Shown in pieces: positions 55,821-64,000 of a DNA stretch of 64,000 nt (position 1 is the first letter of the stretch; every line of letters begins with the position of its first letter). The notes beneath the pieces were generated by a model. It was not told the origin of the DNA. It saw only the letters and a list, made by a program, of their open reading frames with translations, and ran no database searches. Origin of the DNA: Pseudomonas paralcaligenes (GTDB lineage Bacteria; Pseudomonadota; Gammaproteobacteria; Pseudomonadales; Pseudomonadaceae); NCBI RefSeq assembly GCF_019655855.1, contig NZ_BPFX01000004.1:62001-126000 (forward strand). The letters are read 5' to 3'. Both the position numbers and the translations under genes were made by a program.

Positions 55821-56959
55821 ACTTCCAGCTACCTCCGCTCGCGCTCTACATCCATATCCCGTGGTGCGTGCGCAAATGCCCGTACTGCGACTTCAACTCC
55901 CACGCCGCCGGCCCCGAGCTGCCGGAAGAGGCCTACGTCGACGCCCTGCTGGCCGACCTCGACACCGACGCCGGGCACATCCACGACCGCCGGCTGACCT
56001 CGATCTTCTTCGGCGGCGGCACCCCCAGCCTGTTCTCCGCCGGCGCCCTCGGCCGGCTGCTGGAAGGTGTCGAGCGGCGCGTCCGCTTCGCCGACGACAT
56101 CGAGATCACTCTGGAAGCCAACCCGGGCACCTTCGAGCAGGCCAAGTTCAGGGACTACCGCGCCCTCGGCATCAACCGCCTGTCCATCGGCGTGCAGAGC
56201 TTCCAGAGCGACAAGCTGGTGGCCCTCGGCCGCATCCACGACGGCAACGAAGCCGTGCGCGCGGTGGACATGGCGCGCGCCGCCGGCTTCGACAACTTCA
56301 ACCTGGACCTCATGCACGGCCTGCCCGGGCAGAGCGTCGAGGACGCCCTCTCCGACCTGCGCACGGCCATCGACCAGGCGCCCACGCACCTGTCCTGGTA
56401 CCAGCTGACCATGGAGCCCAACACGGTGTTCTGGAGCCAGCCACCGGAGCTGCCCGAGGACGACCTGCTTTGGGACATCCAGGAAGCCGGCCAGGCCCTG
56501 CTCGCCGCCGAGGGCTACGCGCAGTACGAGGTGTCCGCCTACGCCCGGGCCGGGCGCCAGGCGCGGCACAACCTCAACTACTGGACCTTCGGCGACTTCC
56601 TCGGCATCGGCGCCGGTGCCCACGCCAAGCTGAGCGCGCCGGACGGGCGCATCGTGCGCACCTGGAAGACCCGCCTGCCCAAGGACTACCTCGATCCGGC
56701 AAGGCCCTTCCAGGCCGGCGAGCGCGTGCTCGACGCCGACGAGCTGCCGTTCGAGTTCCTGATGAACGTGCTGCGCCTGACCGACGGCGTGCCGGCCGAA
56801 CTGTTCGAGCAGCGCACCGGTCTGCCCCTGACCAGCCTTGCCGCCGCGCGGTGCGAGGCCGAGGCGCGCAAGCTACTGGCCGCCGAGCCCGGGCGCCTGG
56901 TCGCCACCCGCGAAGGCCAGCTGTTCCTCAACGATCTGCTCCAGCATTTCCTGCCCTGA
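55814..56959 (+). CDS. hemW: HemW, radical SAM heme chaperone
   Basis: About 381 residues. A CPO-like radical SAM protein, now regarded as a heme chaperone rather than coproporphyrinogen dehydrogenase. Cluster motif YIHIPWCVRKCPYCDFN; then IFFGGGTPSLFSAGALGRLL, ITLEANPGTFEQ, INRLSIGVQSFQSDKLVALG and MHGLPGQSVEDAL. There is no ATG near the N-terminus. GTG 55814 lies inside the repeat, with AGAGGGG as Shine-Dalgarno. The alternative GTG 55733 overlaps the rdgB stop and would add 27 residues encoded by the repeat. Confidence 0.9.
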   Translation: MRDFQLPPLALYIHIPWCVRKCPYCDFNSHAAGPELPEEAYVDALLADLDTDAGHIHDRRLTSIFFGGGTPSLFSAGALGRLLEGVERRVRFADDIEITLEANPGTFEQAKFRDYRALGINRLSIGVQSFQSDKLVALGRIHDGNEAVRAVDMARAAGFDNFNLDLMHGLPGQSVEDALSDLRTAIDQAPTHLSWYQLTMEPNTVFWSQPPELPEDDLLWDIQEAGQALLAAEGYAQYEVSAYARAGRQARHNLNYWTFGDFLGIGAGAHAKLSAPDGRIVRTWKTRLPKDYLDPARPFQAGERVLDADELPFEFLMNVLRLTDGVPAELFEQRTGLPLTSLAAARCEAEARKLLAAEPGRLVATREGQLFLNDLLQHFLP

Positions 56960-57017
56960 CAGCGGCGACGCCGATCCGGTAGTCTATGCGCCCGTCCCAC
57001 CACCGCAGGCGCTCCGA

Positions 57018-58172
57018 GTGCTCGACCCGCGCAGCATCGTCTTCATCCTGGCGGCCCTCAGCCTGCTGATGGCCGTGGTGCTGTTCGCGATGCCCACGTC
57101 GATCCGCCAGCGCCTCGGCGGCGCGCGCCACTGGAGCCTGGCGATGCTGGTGCTGGCCGGCGGCTCGGCGCTGTTCGGCCTGCGCGACATCGTGCCGGAC
57201 CTGCTGTCGGTGACGGTGGCCAACGCCGCCAGCCTGGCCTCGGTGGCGATGATCTATTCCGGCGGCCGCGCCTTCTTCGGCCTGGCGCCGCGCAACGGCC
57301 TGCTGGCCGCCATAGTGGTCGTCGCCTGCCTGGTGATGGTCGTCTGCACCTACGTGCAGGACCTGTTCTCGGTGCGCGTCGTCGTCTTCTCGCTGGTCTC
57401 CGGCGGCCTGCTGTTCCTGTTCGGCCTCGACACCTCGCGGCGGCGCCCACGCCACCCCGGCAGCGCGCGCTTCCCCTACCTGTTCACCTCGATCACGGTG
57501 TTCTTCGACGTGCTGGTGTCCGGCCTGCGCATCGTCAACGCGGTGCTCGCCCCGCACACCGGCAGCGAGAACTTCTTCGCCCCCACGCCGATCAACGTGC
57601 TGTATTTCTCCACCCACAGCCTGCTGGCGATCTGCATCTCGGTCGGCTTCATCCTGATGCTCAACGAGCGCCTGCACGCGATGCTCGAGCACCAGCTCAG
57701 CCACGACGCGCTGACCAACGCCTACACCCGCACCATCGTCATCGAGATGGCCGAGCGCGCCCTGGCCGGCGGCCGCCGCCCGGTCTCCCTGCTGCTGCTC
57801 GACGTCGACCACTTCAAGCACGTCAACGACACCCTGGGCCACCAGACCGGCGACGCGGTGCTGCAGCACATCGTCGCCACCCTCGGCACCGCCCTGCGCC
57901 CGGACGAGCCGCTGGGCCGCTACGGCGGCGAGGAATTCATCCTGCTGCTGCGCGATGCCAGCGCCGAACAGGCCATGGTGGTGGCCGAGCGCCTGCGCCA
58001 GCGGGTCGCCGACACACCATTCACCCGCGCCGGCGAGAGCCGCAGTATCACCCTGAGCATCGGCTGCGCCACCGCCGCGCCGGGCGAGACCCTGGAACAG
58101 CTGCTGCAGCGCGCCGACGCCGCGCTATACCGGGCCAAGCGCGCCGGCCGCAACCAGGTGCAGCAGGGCTGA
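57018..58172 (+). CDS. Membrane GGDEF diguanylate cyclase
   Basis: About 384 residues. Six to seven N-terminal membrane helices (IVFILAALSLLMAVVLFAMP to LLAICISVGFILMLNERL) act as an unknown sensor; the GGDEF domain begins SHDALTNAYTRTIVIEMAE, with DVDHFKHVNDTLGHQTGDAV and RYGGEEFILLLRDA. The inhibitory RxxD position reads RPDE, so product inhibition is probably weak or lost. GTG 57018 is the best start; longer frames run through hemW. It follows hemW by 58 bases and may be cotranscribed. Confidence 0.85.
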   Translation: MLDPRSIVFILAALSLLMAVVLFAMPTSIRQRLGGARHWSLAMLVLAGGSALFGLRDIVPDLLSVTVANAASLASVAMIYSGGRAFFGLAPRNGLLAAIVVVACLVMVVCTYVQDLFSVRVVVFSLVSGGLLFLFGLDTSRRRPRHPGSARFPYLFTSITVFFDVLVSGLRIVNAVLAPHTGSENFFAPTPINVLYFSTHSLLAICISVGFILMLNERLHAMLEHQLSHDALTNAYTRTIVIEMAERALAGGRRPVSLLLLDVDHFKHVNDTLGHQTGDAVLQHIVATLGTALRPDEPLGRYGGEEFILLLRDASAEQAMVVAERLRQRVADTPFTRAGESRSITLSIGCATAAPGETLEQLLQRADAALYRAKRAGRNQVQQG

Positions 58173-58199
58173 CCCCTTCGACCGACACGAGGACTCCAG

Positions 58200-58523
58200 A
58201 TGGACCTGCTACTCGACCTGATCGCCACCCTGTCCCGCTGGTGCCGCGGGCACCTGTACGAAATCGCCCTGGCGATCATGGCCACCCTGCTGGTGCTGTT
58301 CGGCCCGGCCATCAACGCCTGGGTACAGCGCTCCATCGGCGGTCTCAACTTCATCCTGCGCACGCTGATCTTCGTGCTGGTCTGCGCCGTCGGCTATGGC
58401 CTGGCGATGGTCTTCCTGACTCCCTGGCTGGCCAAGGGCCTGGGCTACTTCAACAACTACACCCTGTCGCCGGTCCTGCTGCTGGTGTTCTTCCTCATCG
58501 GCGTCCTGGCCGACCGCAACTGA
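58200..58523 (+). CDS. DUF3392 small membrane protein
   Basis: A 107-residue protein with three membrane helices (IALAIMATLLVLFGPAINAW, ILRTLIFVLVCAVGYGLAMV, LSPVLLLVFFLIGVLADRN). The sequence and length match DUF3392. It starts at ATG 58200, 27 bases after the GGDEF gene. The function is unknown. Confidence 0.8.
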   Translation: MDLLLDLIATLSRWCRGHLYEIALAIMATLLVLFGPAINAWVQRSIGGLNFILRTLIFVLVCAVGYGLAMVFLTPWLAKGLGYFNNYTLSPVLLLVFFLIGVLADRN

Positions 58524-58828
58524 CCGTTTCCCCGGACCGGGCGGCACCGCGACGGAGCCGCCCAAAGCATCCGACGAACGGTACAACCCGGCGCAAGCGC
58601 CCACCCCGTTTGCTGACCACGCGGTCAGTCCATCAGCCCGCCGCAGAGCGGGCGCCGCTCCCTCGCGCGGCGAAACTTGCACCCAGCAGAACCTCGTCTA
58701 ACGTAAACCCCCACCACGCCTAATCGACGAGCGAACCACCTTGGCGGCGAGTCTCCTCGCCCCATGCCAGGCCACTCGGATCAATCGGGAGCCCGCAGGG
58801 AAAGCCTGGAAAAATGGATAGCTCGCTA
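58524..58828. other. Gene-free stretch upstream of arcDABC
   Basis: About 300 bases with no gene on either strand and no convincing tRNA or terminator with a U-run. It ends at the ANR box, so its distal half probably belongs to the arc control region. Confidence 0.5.
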
Positions 58829-58871
58829 TTGATCGAGGTCAATATCACCCCCCTCAATGGCGCGCTAAATA
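58829..58871 (+). promoter_or_regulatory. ANR box and -10 of the arc promoter
   Basis: TTGATCGAGGTCAA (58829-58842) matches the ANR/FNR site TTGAT-N4-ATCAA with one change. A -10-like TAAATA lies at 58866-58871, which would put the site near -41.5, the class II activation position. Anaerobic ANR control of arcDABC is established in P. aeruginosa. Confidence 0.8.
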
Positions 58872-58904
58872 AGACATAACTTCTCTCCGGATTGGAGGTG
58901 TTCG

Positions 58905-60332
58905 ATGTCCTCTTCAGCGCAGAAACTTCGATTGGGGGCGCTCATCGCCCTGGTGGTGGGTTCGATGGTCGGTGGCGGCATCTTCTCGCTTCCGCAGAAC
59001 ATCGCGGCCAGCGCCAGCGCCGGTGCGACGCTGATCGGCTGGCTGATCACCGGCGTGGGCATGCTGACCCTCGCCTTCGTGTTCCAGACCCTGGCCAACC
59101 GCAAGCCCGCGCTGGACGGCGGGGTCTACGCCTACGCCAAGGCAGGCTTCGGCGACTACATGGGCTTCTCCTCGGCCTGGGGCTACTGGATCAGCGCCTG
59201 GATCGGCAACGTCAGCTACATGGTCCTGCTGTTCTCCACCCTCGGCTACTTCTTCCCGGTGTTCGGCGAGGGCAACACCCTGCCGGCGGTGATCTGCGCC
59301 TCGGTGCTGCTCTGGCTGCTGCACTTCCTGGTGCTGCGCGGTATCAAGGAAGCGGCCTTCATCAACACCGTCACCACCATCGCCAAGATGGTGCCGCTGG
59401 CGCTGTTCATCGTGATCGCCGCCATCGCCTTCAAGATGGAAGTGTTCACCACCGACTTCTGGGGCAACGGCAACACCGAGCTGGGTAGCGTGATGGACCA
59501 GGTGCGCAACATGATGCTGGTCACCGTGTGGGTGTTCATCGGCATCGAGGGCGCCAGCATCTTCTCCGCCCGCGCCGAGAAGCGCAGCGACGTCGGCAAG
59601 GCCACGGTGATCGGCTTCGTCGGTGTGCTCCTGCTGCTGGTGCTGGTCAACGTGCTGTCCCAGGGCATCCTGACCCAGGCTGAGCTGTCCGGCCTGAAGA
59701 ATCCGTCCATGGCCGGCGTGCTGGAACACGTGGTCGGCCCCTGGGGCGCGCAGCTGATCTCCATCGGCCTGATCGTCTCGCTGGCAGGGGCCCTGCTGTC
59801 CTGGACCCTGCTCTGCGCCGAGATCCTGTTCGCCAGCGCCCGCGACCACACCATGCCGGAGTTCCTGCGCAAGGAGAACGTAAACCACGTCCCGGCCAAC
59901 GCGTTGTGGCTGTCCAACGGGCTGATCCAGCTGTTCCTGGTCATCACCCTGTTCAACAGCTCCACCTACCTCAGCCTGCTGTACCTGGCCACCTCGATGA
60001 TCCTGGTGCCCTACTTCTGGTCCAGCGCCTACGCGGTGCTCCTGGCCTTCCGTGGCGAGACCTACGAGAACGCCGCCGGCGAACGCAACAAGGACCTGCT
60101 GATCGCCGCCATCTCCACCCTGTACGCGGTCTGGCTGGTGTACGCCGCCGGCATCCAGTACCTGCTGCTGTCCGCCCTGCTCTACGCCCCTGGCGTCATC
60201 CTCTTCGCCAAGGCCAAGCGCGAGCTGGGTCAACCCATCTTCACCGGTGTCGAGAAACTGATCTTCGCCGCCGTCCTGATCGGTGCCGCCATTGCCGCCT
60301 ACGGCCTCTATGACGGTTTCCTCAGTCTGTAA
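58905..60332 (+). CDS. arcD: Arginine/ornithine antiporter
   Basis: A 475-residue inner-membrane antiporter of the APC superfamily with 12-13 helices. It takes up arginine in exchange for ornithine without net energy cost. The start region LGALIALVVGSMVGGGIFSL has the unwound-helix GSMVGGG substrate motif; WVFIGIEGASIFSARAEKRS is the TM6-like region. GGAGG lies just before ATG 58905. First gene of arcDABC. Confidence 0.95.
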   Translation: MSSSAQKLRLGALIALVVGSMVGGGIFSLPQNIAASASAGATLIGWLITGVGMLTLAFVFQTLANRKPALDGGVYAYAKAGFGDYMGFSSAWGYWISAWIGNVSYMVLLFSTLGYFFPVFGEGNTLPAVICASVLLWLLHFLVLRGIKEAAFINTVTTIAKMVPLALFIVIAAIAFKMEVFTTDFWGNGNTELGSVMDQVRNMMLVTVWVFIGIEGASIFSARAEKRSDVGKATVIGFVGVLLLLVLVNVLSQGILTQAELSGLKNPSMAGVLEHVVGPWGAQLISIGLIVSLAGALLSWTLLCAEILFASARDHTMPEFLRKENVNHVPANALWLSNGLIQLFLVITLFNSSTYLSLLYLATSMILVPYFWSSAYAVLLAFRGETYENAAGERNKDLLIAAISTLYAVWLVYAAGIQYLLLSALLYAPGVILFAKAKRELGQPIFTGVEKLIFAAVLIGAAIAAYGLYDGFLSL

Positions 60333-60347
60333 GAGAAGGAGTTCGAT

Positions 60348-61598
60348 ATGTCCAAGAAAGCCCTCGGCGTCCATTCCGAAGCCGGCAAGCTGCACAAGGT
60401 GATGGTCTGTTCGCCCGGCCTCGCCCACCTGCGCCTGACCCCCGCCAACTGCGACGAACTGCTGTTCGACGACGTGATCTGGGTCAGCCAGGCCAAGCGC
60501 GACCACTTCGACTTCATGACCAAGATGCGCGAACGCGGCATCGAGGTGCTGGAGATGCACAACCTGCTGGAAGAGACCGTCCAGAACAAGGACGCGCTGG
60601 CCTGGATCCTCGACCGCAAGATCACCCCCAACAGCGTCGGCCTCGGCCTGCAGAACGAAGTGCGCTCCTTCATCGAGGGCCTGGAGCCGCGCCGCATCGC
60701 CGAATACCTGATCGGCGGCGTGTCCGGCGCCGACCTGGCCAAGCACAAGGGCTCGGACGTGGCGAAGATGTTCAACGCCTACCTGGGCGAGTCCAGCTTC
60801 ATCTTCCCGCCGCTGCCCAACACCCAGTTCACCCGCGACACCACCTGCTGGATCTACGGCGGCGTCACCCTCAACCCGATGTACTGGCCGGCGCGACGCC
60901 AGGAGACCCTGCTCGCCAGCGCGATCTACAAGTTCCACCAGGACTTCGCCAACGCCGACTTCCAGATCTGGTACGGCGACCCCGACGTCGACCACGGCGC
61001 AGCGACCCTGGAGGGCGGCGACGTGATGCCGATCGGCAACGGCACCGTGCTGATCGGCATGGGCGAGCGCAGCTCGCACCAGGCCATCGGCCAGGTCGCC
61101 CAGGCGCTGTTCGCCAAGGGCGCTGCGGAGAGAGTCGTGGTAGCCGGCCTCGGCAGGTCGCGCGCCGCCATGCACCTGGACACCGTGTTCAGCTTCTGCG
61201 ACCGCGACCTGGTGACCATCTTCCCCGAAGTGGCCAACTCCATCGTGCCGTTCGTGCTGCGCCCCGACGAGAGCAAGCCCGGCGGCATCGACGTGCGCCG
61301 CGAGGACAAGTCGTTCCTCGACGTGGTCGCCGAATCCCTCAACCTCAAGCAACTGCGCGTGGTGGAAACCGGCGGCGACAGCTACGAGGCCGAGCGCGAA
61401 CAGTGGGACGACGGCAACAACGTGGTCTGCCTGGAGCCCGGCGTGGTCATCGGCTACGACCGCAACACCTACACCAACACCCTGCTGCGCAAGGCCGGCG
61501 TCGAGGTCATCACCATCAGCGCCAGCGAACTGGGCCGCGGCCGCGGCGGCGGCCACTGCATGACCTGCCCGATCGTTCGCGACCCCATCGACTACTAA
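60348..61598 (+). CDS. arcA: Arginine deiminase
   Basis: A 416-residue enzyme that hydrolyses arginine to citrulline and ammonia. The nucleophile is Cys404 in [14 protein letters not shown]; the Asp/Glu/His set is in [24 protein letters not shown] and [20 protein letters not shown] precedes ATG 60348, 15 bases after arcD. High expression follows from the ANR site upstream of arcD. Confidence 0.96.
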   Translation: MSKKALGVHSEAGKLHKVMVCSPGLAHLRLTPANCDELLFDDVIWVSQAKRDHFDFMTKMRERGIEVLEMHNLLEETVQNKDALAWILDRKITPNSVGLGLQNEVRSFIEGLEPRRIAEYLIGGVSGADLAKHKGSDVAKMFNAYLGESSFIFPPLPNTQFTRDTTCWIYGGVTLNPMYWPARRQETLLASAIYKFHQDFANADFQIWYGDPDVDHGAATLEGGDVMPIGNGTVLIGMGERSSHQAIGQVAQALFAKGAAERVVVAGLGRSRAAMHLDTVFSFCDRDLVTIFPEVANSIVPFVLRPDESKPGGIDVRREDKSFLDVVAESLNLKQLRVVETGGDSYEAEREQWDDGNNVVCLEPGVVIGYDRNTYTNTLLRKAGVEVITISASELGRGRGGGHCMTCPIVRDPIDY

Positions 61599-61605
61599 AC
61601 GCCAA

Positions 61606-61637
61606 ACCGCCCGGCGGCCCACCCGCCGCCGGGCGGT
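61606..61637. promoter_or_regulatory. Intercistronic hairpin between arcA and arcB
   Basis: ACCGCCCGGCGGC (61606-61618) pairs perfectly with GCCGCCGGGCGGT (61625-61637) over a six-base loop. Only GGTTT follows, so it is more likely an mRNA processing or stabilising element than a full terminator. Processing of arc mRNA at intergenic structures is known in P. aeruginosa. Confidence 0.7.
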
Positions 61638-61667
61638 GGTTTCCCACACCCACAAGGAGCAAGAACC

Positions 61668-62678
61668 ATGGCTTTCAACATGCACAACCGCAACCTGCTC
61701 AGCCTGATGCACCACAGCACCCGCGAGTTGCGCTACCTGCTGGACCTCTCCCGCGACCTCAAGCGCGCCAAGTACACCGGCACCGAACAGCAGCACCTGC
61801 AACGCAAGAACATCGCGCTGATCTTCGAGAAGACCTCCACCCGCACCCGCTGCGCCTTCGAGGTGGCCGCCTACGACCAGGGCGCCAACGTCACCTACAT
61901 CGACCCGAATTCCTCGCAGATCGGCCACAAGGAAAGCATGAAGGACACCGCCCGGGTGCTCGGCCGCATGTACGACGCCATCGAGTACCGCGGCTTCAAG
62001 CAGGAGATCGTCGAGGACCTGGCCCAGTACGCCGGCGTGCCGGTGTTCAACGGCCTCACCGACGAATACCACCCGACCCAGATGCTGGCCGATGTGCTGA
62101 CCATGCGCGAGCACAGCGACAAGCCGCTGCACGACATCAGCTACGCCTACCTGGGTGATGCCCGCAACAACATGGGCAATTCGCTGCTGCTGATCGGCGC
62201 CAAGCTCGGCATGGACGTGCGCATCGCCGCGCCCAAGGCCCTGTGGCCGACCGACGAACACGTCGCCGCGTGCAACAAGTTCGCCGAAGAGAGCGGCGCG
62301 CGCATCACCCTCACCGAGGACCCGAAGGAAGCGGTCAAGGGCGTCGACTTCGTCCACACCGATGTCTGGGTGTCCATGGGCGAGCCGGTAGAAGCCTGGG
62401 GCGAACGCATCCAGCAACTGCTGCCGTACCAGGTCAACGCCGAACTGATGAAGGCCGCCGGCAACCCGCGGGTCAAGTTCATGCACTGCCTGCCGGCGTT
62501 CCACAACAGCGAGACCAAGGTCGGCAAGCAGATCGCCGAGCAGTACCCGAACCTGAAGAACGGCATCGAAGTCACCGAGGACGTGTTCGAGTCGCCCTGG
62601 TGCATCGCCTTCGAACAGGCGGAGAACCGCATGCACACCATCAAGGCGATCCTGGTCTCGACCCTGGCCGACATCTGA
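61668..62678 (+). CDS. arcB: Ornithine carbamoyltransferase, catabolic
   Basis: A 336-residue enzyme that phosphorolyses citrulline to ornithine and carbamoyl phosphate. The carbamoyl-phosphate loop is [13 protein letters not shown]; ornithine-side motifs are FHPTQ-type [14 protein letters not shown] and [13 protein letters not shown]. Placement inside arcDABC marks it as the catabolic form rather than argF. AAGGAG precedes ATG 61668. Confidence 0.96.
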   Translation: MAFNMHNRNLLSLMHHSTRELRYLLDLSRDLKRAKYTGTEQQHLQRKNIALIFEKTSTRTRCAFEVAAYDQGANVTYIDPNSSQIGHKESMKDTARVLGRMYDAIEYRGFKQEIVEDLAQYAGVPVFNGLTDEYHPTQMLADVLTMREHSDKPLHDISYAYLGDARNNMGNSLLLIGAKLGMDVRIAAPKALWPTDEHVAACNKFAEESGARITLTEDPKEAVKGVDFVHTDVWVSMGEPVEAWGERIQQLLPYQVNAELMKAAGNPRVKFMHCLPAFHNSETKVGKQIAEQYPNLKNGIEVTEDVFESPWCIAFEQAENRMHTIKAILVSTLADI

Positions 62679-62705
62679 CCACGCCTTCGCGGCTGCACGG
62701 ACAAT

Positions 62706-62805
62706 CCCCTCTCCCTCCGGGAGAGGGTCAGGGTGAGGGCGTTGCAGGCCACTCGGTGCTGCCGAACAGTCCCTCACCCCCGCCCCCTCTCCCAGAGGGA
62801 GAGGG
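62706..62805. repeat. Paired REP-like modules between arcB and arcC
   Basis: Two head-to-head half-elements: CCCCTCTCCCTCCGGGAGAG ending in GGGTGAGGG (62706-62739) and CCCTCACCC leading to CCCTCTCCCAGAGGGAGAGG (62771-62805), with about 30 bases between. Same family as the element at 55745. It inserts about 100 bases into an operon without breaking a gene; the arcC Shine-Dalgarno (AGGAG) follows. Confidence 0.75.
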
Positions 62806-62826
62806 AAACCGAACGAGGAGAAGCAA

Positions 62827-63753
62827 ATGCGACTAGTCATCGCCCTGGGCGGCAACGCCCTGCTGCGGCGTGGCGAGGCCATGACCGCGGACAACCAGCG
62901 CGAGAACGTGCGCATCGCCTGCGAGCAGATCGCCAAGGTGGCGCCGGGCAACGAACTGGTGATCGCCCACGGCAACGGCCCCCAGGTCGGCCTGCTGGCC
63001 CTGCAGGGCAACGCCTACGACCCGGCCAACCCCTACCCGCTCGACGTGCTCGGCGCCGAGACCGAAGGCATGATCGGCTACATGATCGAACAGGAGCTGG
63101 GCAACCTGCTGCCGTTCGAGGTGCCCTTCGCCACCATCCTCACCCAGGTCGAGGTGGACGGCGGCGACCCGGCCTTCCGCAACCCGACCAAGCCCATCGG
63201 CCCGGTCTACGCCAAGGAAGAGGCCGAACGCCTGGCCGCCGAGAAAGGCTGGAGCATCGCCCCGGACGGCGACAAGTTCCGCCGCGTGGTCGCCAGCCCG
63301 AGGCCGCAGCGCATCTTCGAAATCCGCCCGATCAAGTGGCTGCTGGAAAAAGGCACGGTGGTGGTCTGCGCCGGCGGTGGCGGCATCCCCACCATGTACG
63401 ACGGCCAGAAGCTGCGCGGCGTGGAAGCAGTGATCGACAAGGACCTGTGCTCGGCCCTGCTGGCCGAACAGCTGTCCAGCGACCTGCTGGTGATCGCCAC
63501 CGACGTGGACGCGGCCTACATCGACTGGGGCAAGCCGACCCAGAAGGCCATCGCCCAGGCCCACCCGGACGAACTGGAACGCCTCGGCTTCGCCGCCGGC
63601 TCCATGGGGCCCAAGGTGCAGGCCGCCTGCGAGTTCGCCCGCAATACCGGGCAGGTCGCGGTGATCGGCTCGCTGGGCAACATCGAAGCCATCGTCCAGG
63701 GCACCTCCGGCACCCGCATCAGCACCGCCGAACCCGGCCTCAGCTACCGCTGA
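62827..63753 (+). CDS. arcC: Carbamate kinase
   Basis: A 308-residue amino-acid-kinase-fold enzyme that transfers phosphate from carbamoyl phosphate to ADP, the ATP-yielding step of the pathway. [15 protein letters not shown] start; [56 protein letters not shown]. The RBS is GAGGAG before ATG 62827. Last gene of arcDABC. Confidence 0.96.
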   Translation: MRLVIALGGNALLRRGEAMTADNQRENVRIACEQIAKVAPGNELVIAHGNGPQVGLLALQGNAYDPANPYPLDVLGAETEGMIGYMIEQELGNLLPFEVPFATILTQVEVDGGDPAFRNPTKPIGPVYAKEEAERLAAEKGWSIAPDGDKFRRVVASPRPQRIFEIRPIKWLLEKGTVVVCAGGGGIPTMYDGQKLRGVEAVIDKDLCSALLAEQLSSDLLVIATDVDAAYIDWGKPTQKAIAQAHPDELERLGFAAGSMGPKVQAACEFARNTGQVAVIGSLGNIEAIVQGTSGTRISTAEPGLSYR

Positions 63754-63793
63754 AACGACGGGCGCGCGGTCCCGTTTCCCCACCACCGCGCAG

Positions 63794-63823
63794 GCAGGTC
63801 GTGACCTGACAGTCACGACCTGC
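63794..63823. repeat. Perfect 12-bp inverted repeat downstream of arcC
   Basis: GCAGGTCGTGAC (63794-63805) pairs with GTCACGACCTGC (63812-63823) over a six-base loop. No U-run follows, so it could be a weak arc terminator or an operator in the fabY upstream region. Confidence 0.6.
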
Positions 63824-63934
63824 GTCATCCTGACATCCCGATTCATTTTGAGTCGCCACCGGTAAACACCGCCTGGCCGGACCGGCCATTGCCAACGACA
63901 ACGCCTGCCGGGGCGATCGAAGGAGTTTTGCGTG

Positions 63935-64000
63935 ATGTCTCGTCTTCCCGTCATCGTCGGCTTCGGCGGTTACAACGCCGCGGGCAGAAGCTCGTTCCAC
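63935..64000 (+). CDS. fabY: Beta-ketoacyl synthase FabY, first codons
   Basis: ATG 63935 after AAGGAG opens MSRLPVIVGFGGYNAAGRSS, cut by the right window edge after 22 codons. This start and its place directly after arcC match FabY of P. aeruginosa, the enzyme that begins fatty-acid synthesis by condensing acetyl-CoA with malonyl-ACP. Only the N-terminus is visible, so the call leans on recognition of that sequence plus synteny. Confidence 0.8.
   Translation, partial: MSRLPVIVGFGGYNAAGRSSFH

Noticed and set aside
58914..63011. Very long minus-strand open frame across arcD-arcA-arcB-arcC
   Set aside because: It is fully antisense to four well-identified arc genes; the product is low-complexity His/Val/Gly/Asp-rich, as expected from a high-GC shadow frame.

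Overview
The window is a high-GC gammaproteobacterial chromosome segment. It reads as Pseudomonas, close to the P. aeruginosa / citronellolis / nitroreducens group. The support is a complete anaerobic arginine operon (arcDABC) next to the start of fabY, pilTU-yggS-proC-yggT-yggU-metXW-rdgB-hemW in the usual Pseudomonas order, the bioBFHCD cluster, and an EstA autotransporter esterase beside fbp. I could not run any search; names rest on motifs, protein length, gene order and family knowledge.

Layout. 1-8019: a 7TMR-DISM histidine kinase cut by the left edge, small unknown proteins, a hotdog thioesterase, exonuclease III, a LysR/TSUP-permease divergent pair and an amidase-signature enzyme. 8020-13590: an accessory, compositionally mosaic YD-repeat (RHS) locus: an N-terminal half, a core with an AT-rich unknown tip, a tightly coupled probable immunity gene, and a decayed remnant at the upstream end. 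13589-17085: a four-gene minus-strand operon resembling dialkylresorcinol-type condensation enzymes (DarA-like and DarB-like) with a BtrH-type acyltransferase and an HTH-like small protein, but no acyl carrier protein. 17119-27125: envelope and metabolic genes (DUF2141, Blc lipocalin, small lipoprotein, DUF924, fbp, estA, DUF3999, DUF2339). 27340-35240: three paralogous long acyl-CoA dehydrogenases, a GGDEF protein among them, dispersed repeats, and a tandem PsrA-type operator in front of the first enzyme. 35275-40979: two small flagellar/protease-like genes, then the biotin pathway bioB-F-H-C-D. 41041-46001: comF, srkA, a TM2 membrane protein, and a LexA-box-controlled radical SAM/UdgX repair pair. 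45967-56959: type IV pilus retraction ATPases and the yggS-to-hemW housekeeping block. 57018-63753: a second GGDEF protein, DUF3392, and arcDABC behind an ANR box. 63935 onward: the first codons of fabY.

Functional themes: fatty-acid degradation under PsrA-type control; biotin synthesis; SOS-linked uracil-DNA processing; twitching-motility retraction; oxygen-limited ATP generation from arginine under ANR. The parts least explained by known biology are the split, re-duplicated, Sec-exported YD-repeat locus (8433-13530) and the ACP-less DarAB-BtrH operon (13589-17085). A short REP-like element lies between rdgB and hemW and appears either to supply the hemW start codon or to be translated into the HemW N-terminus.
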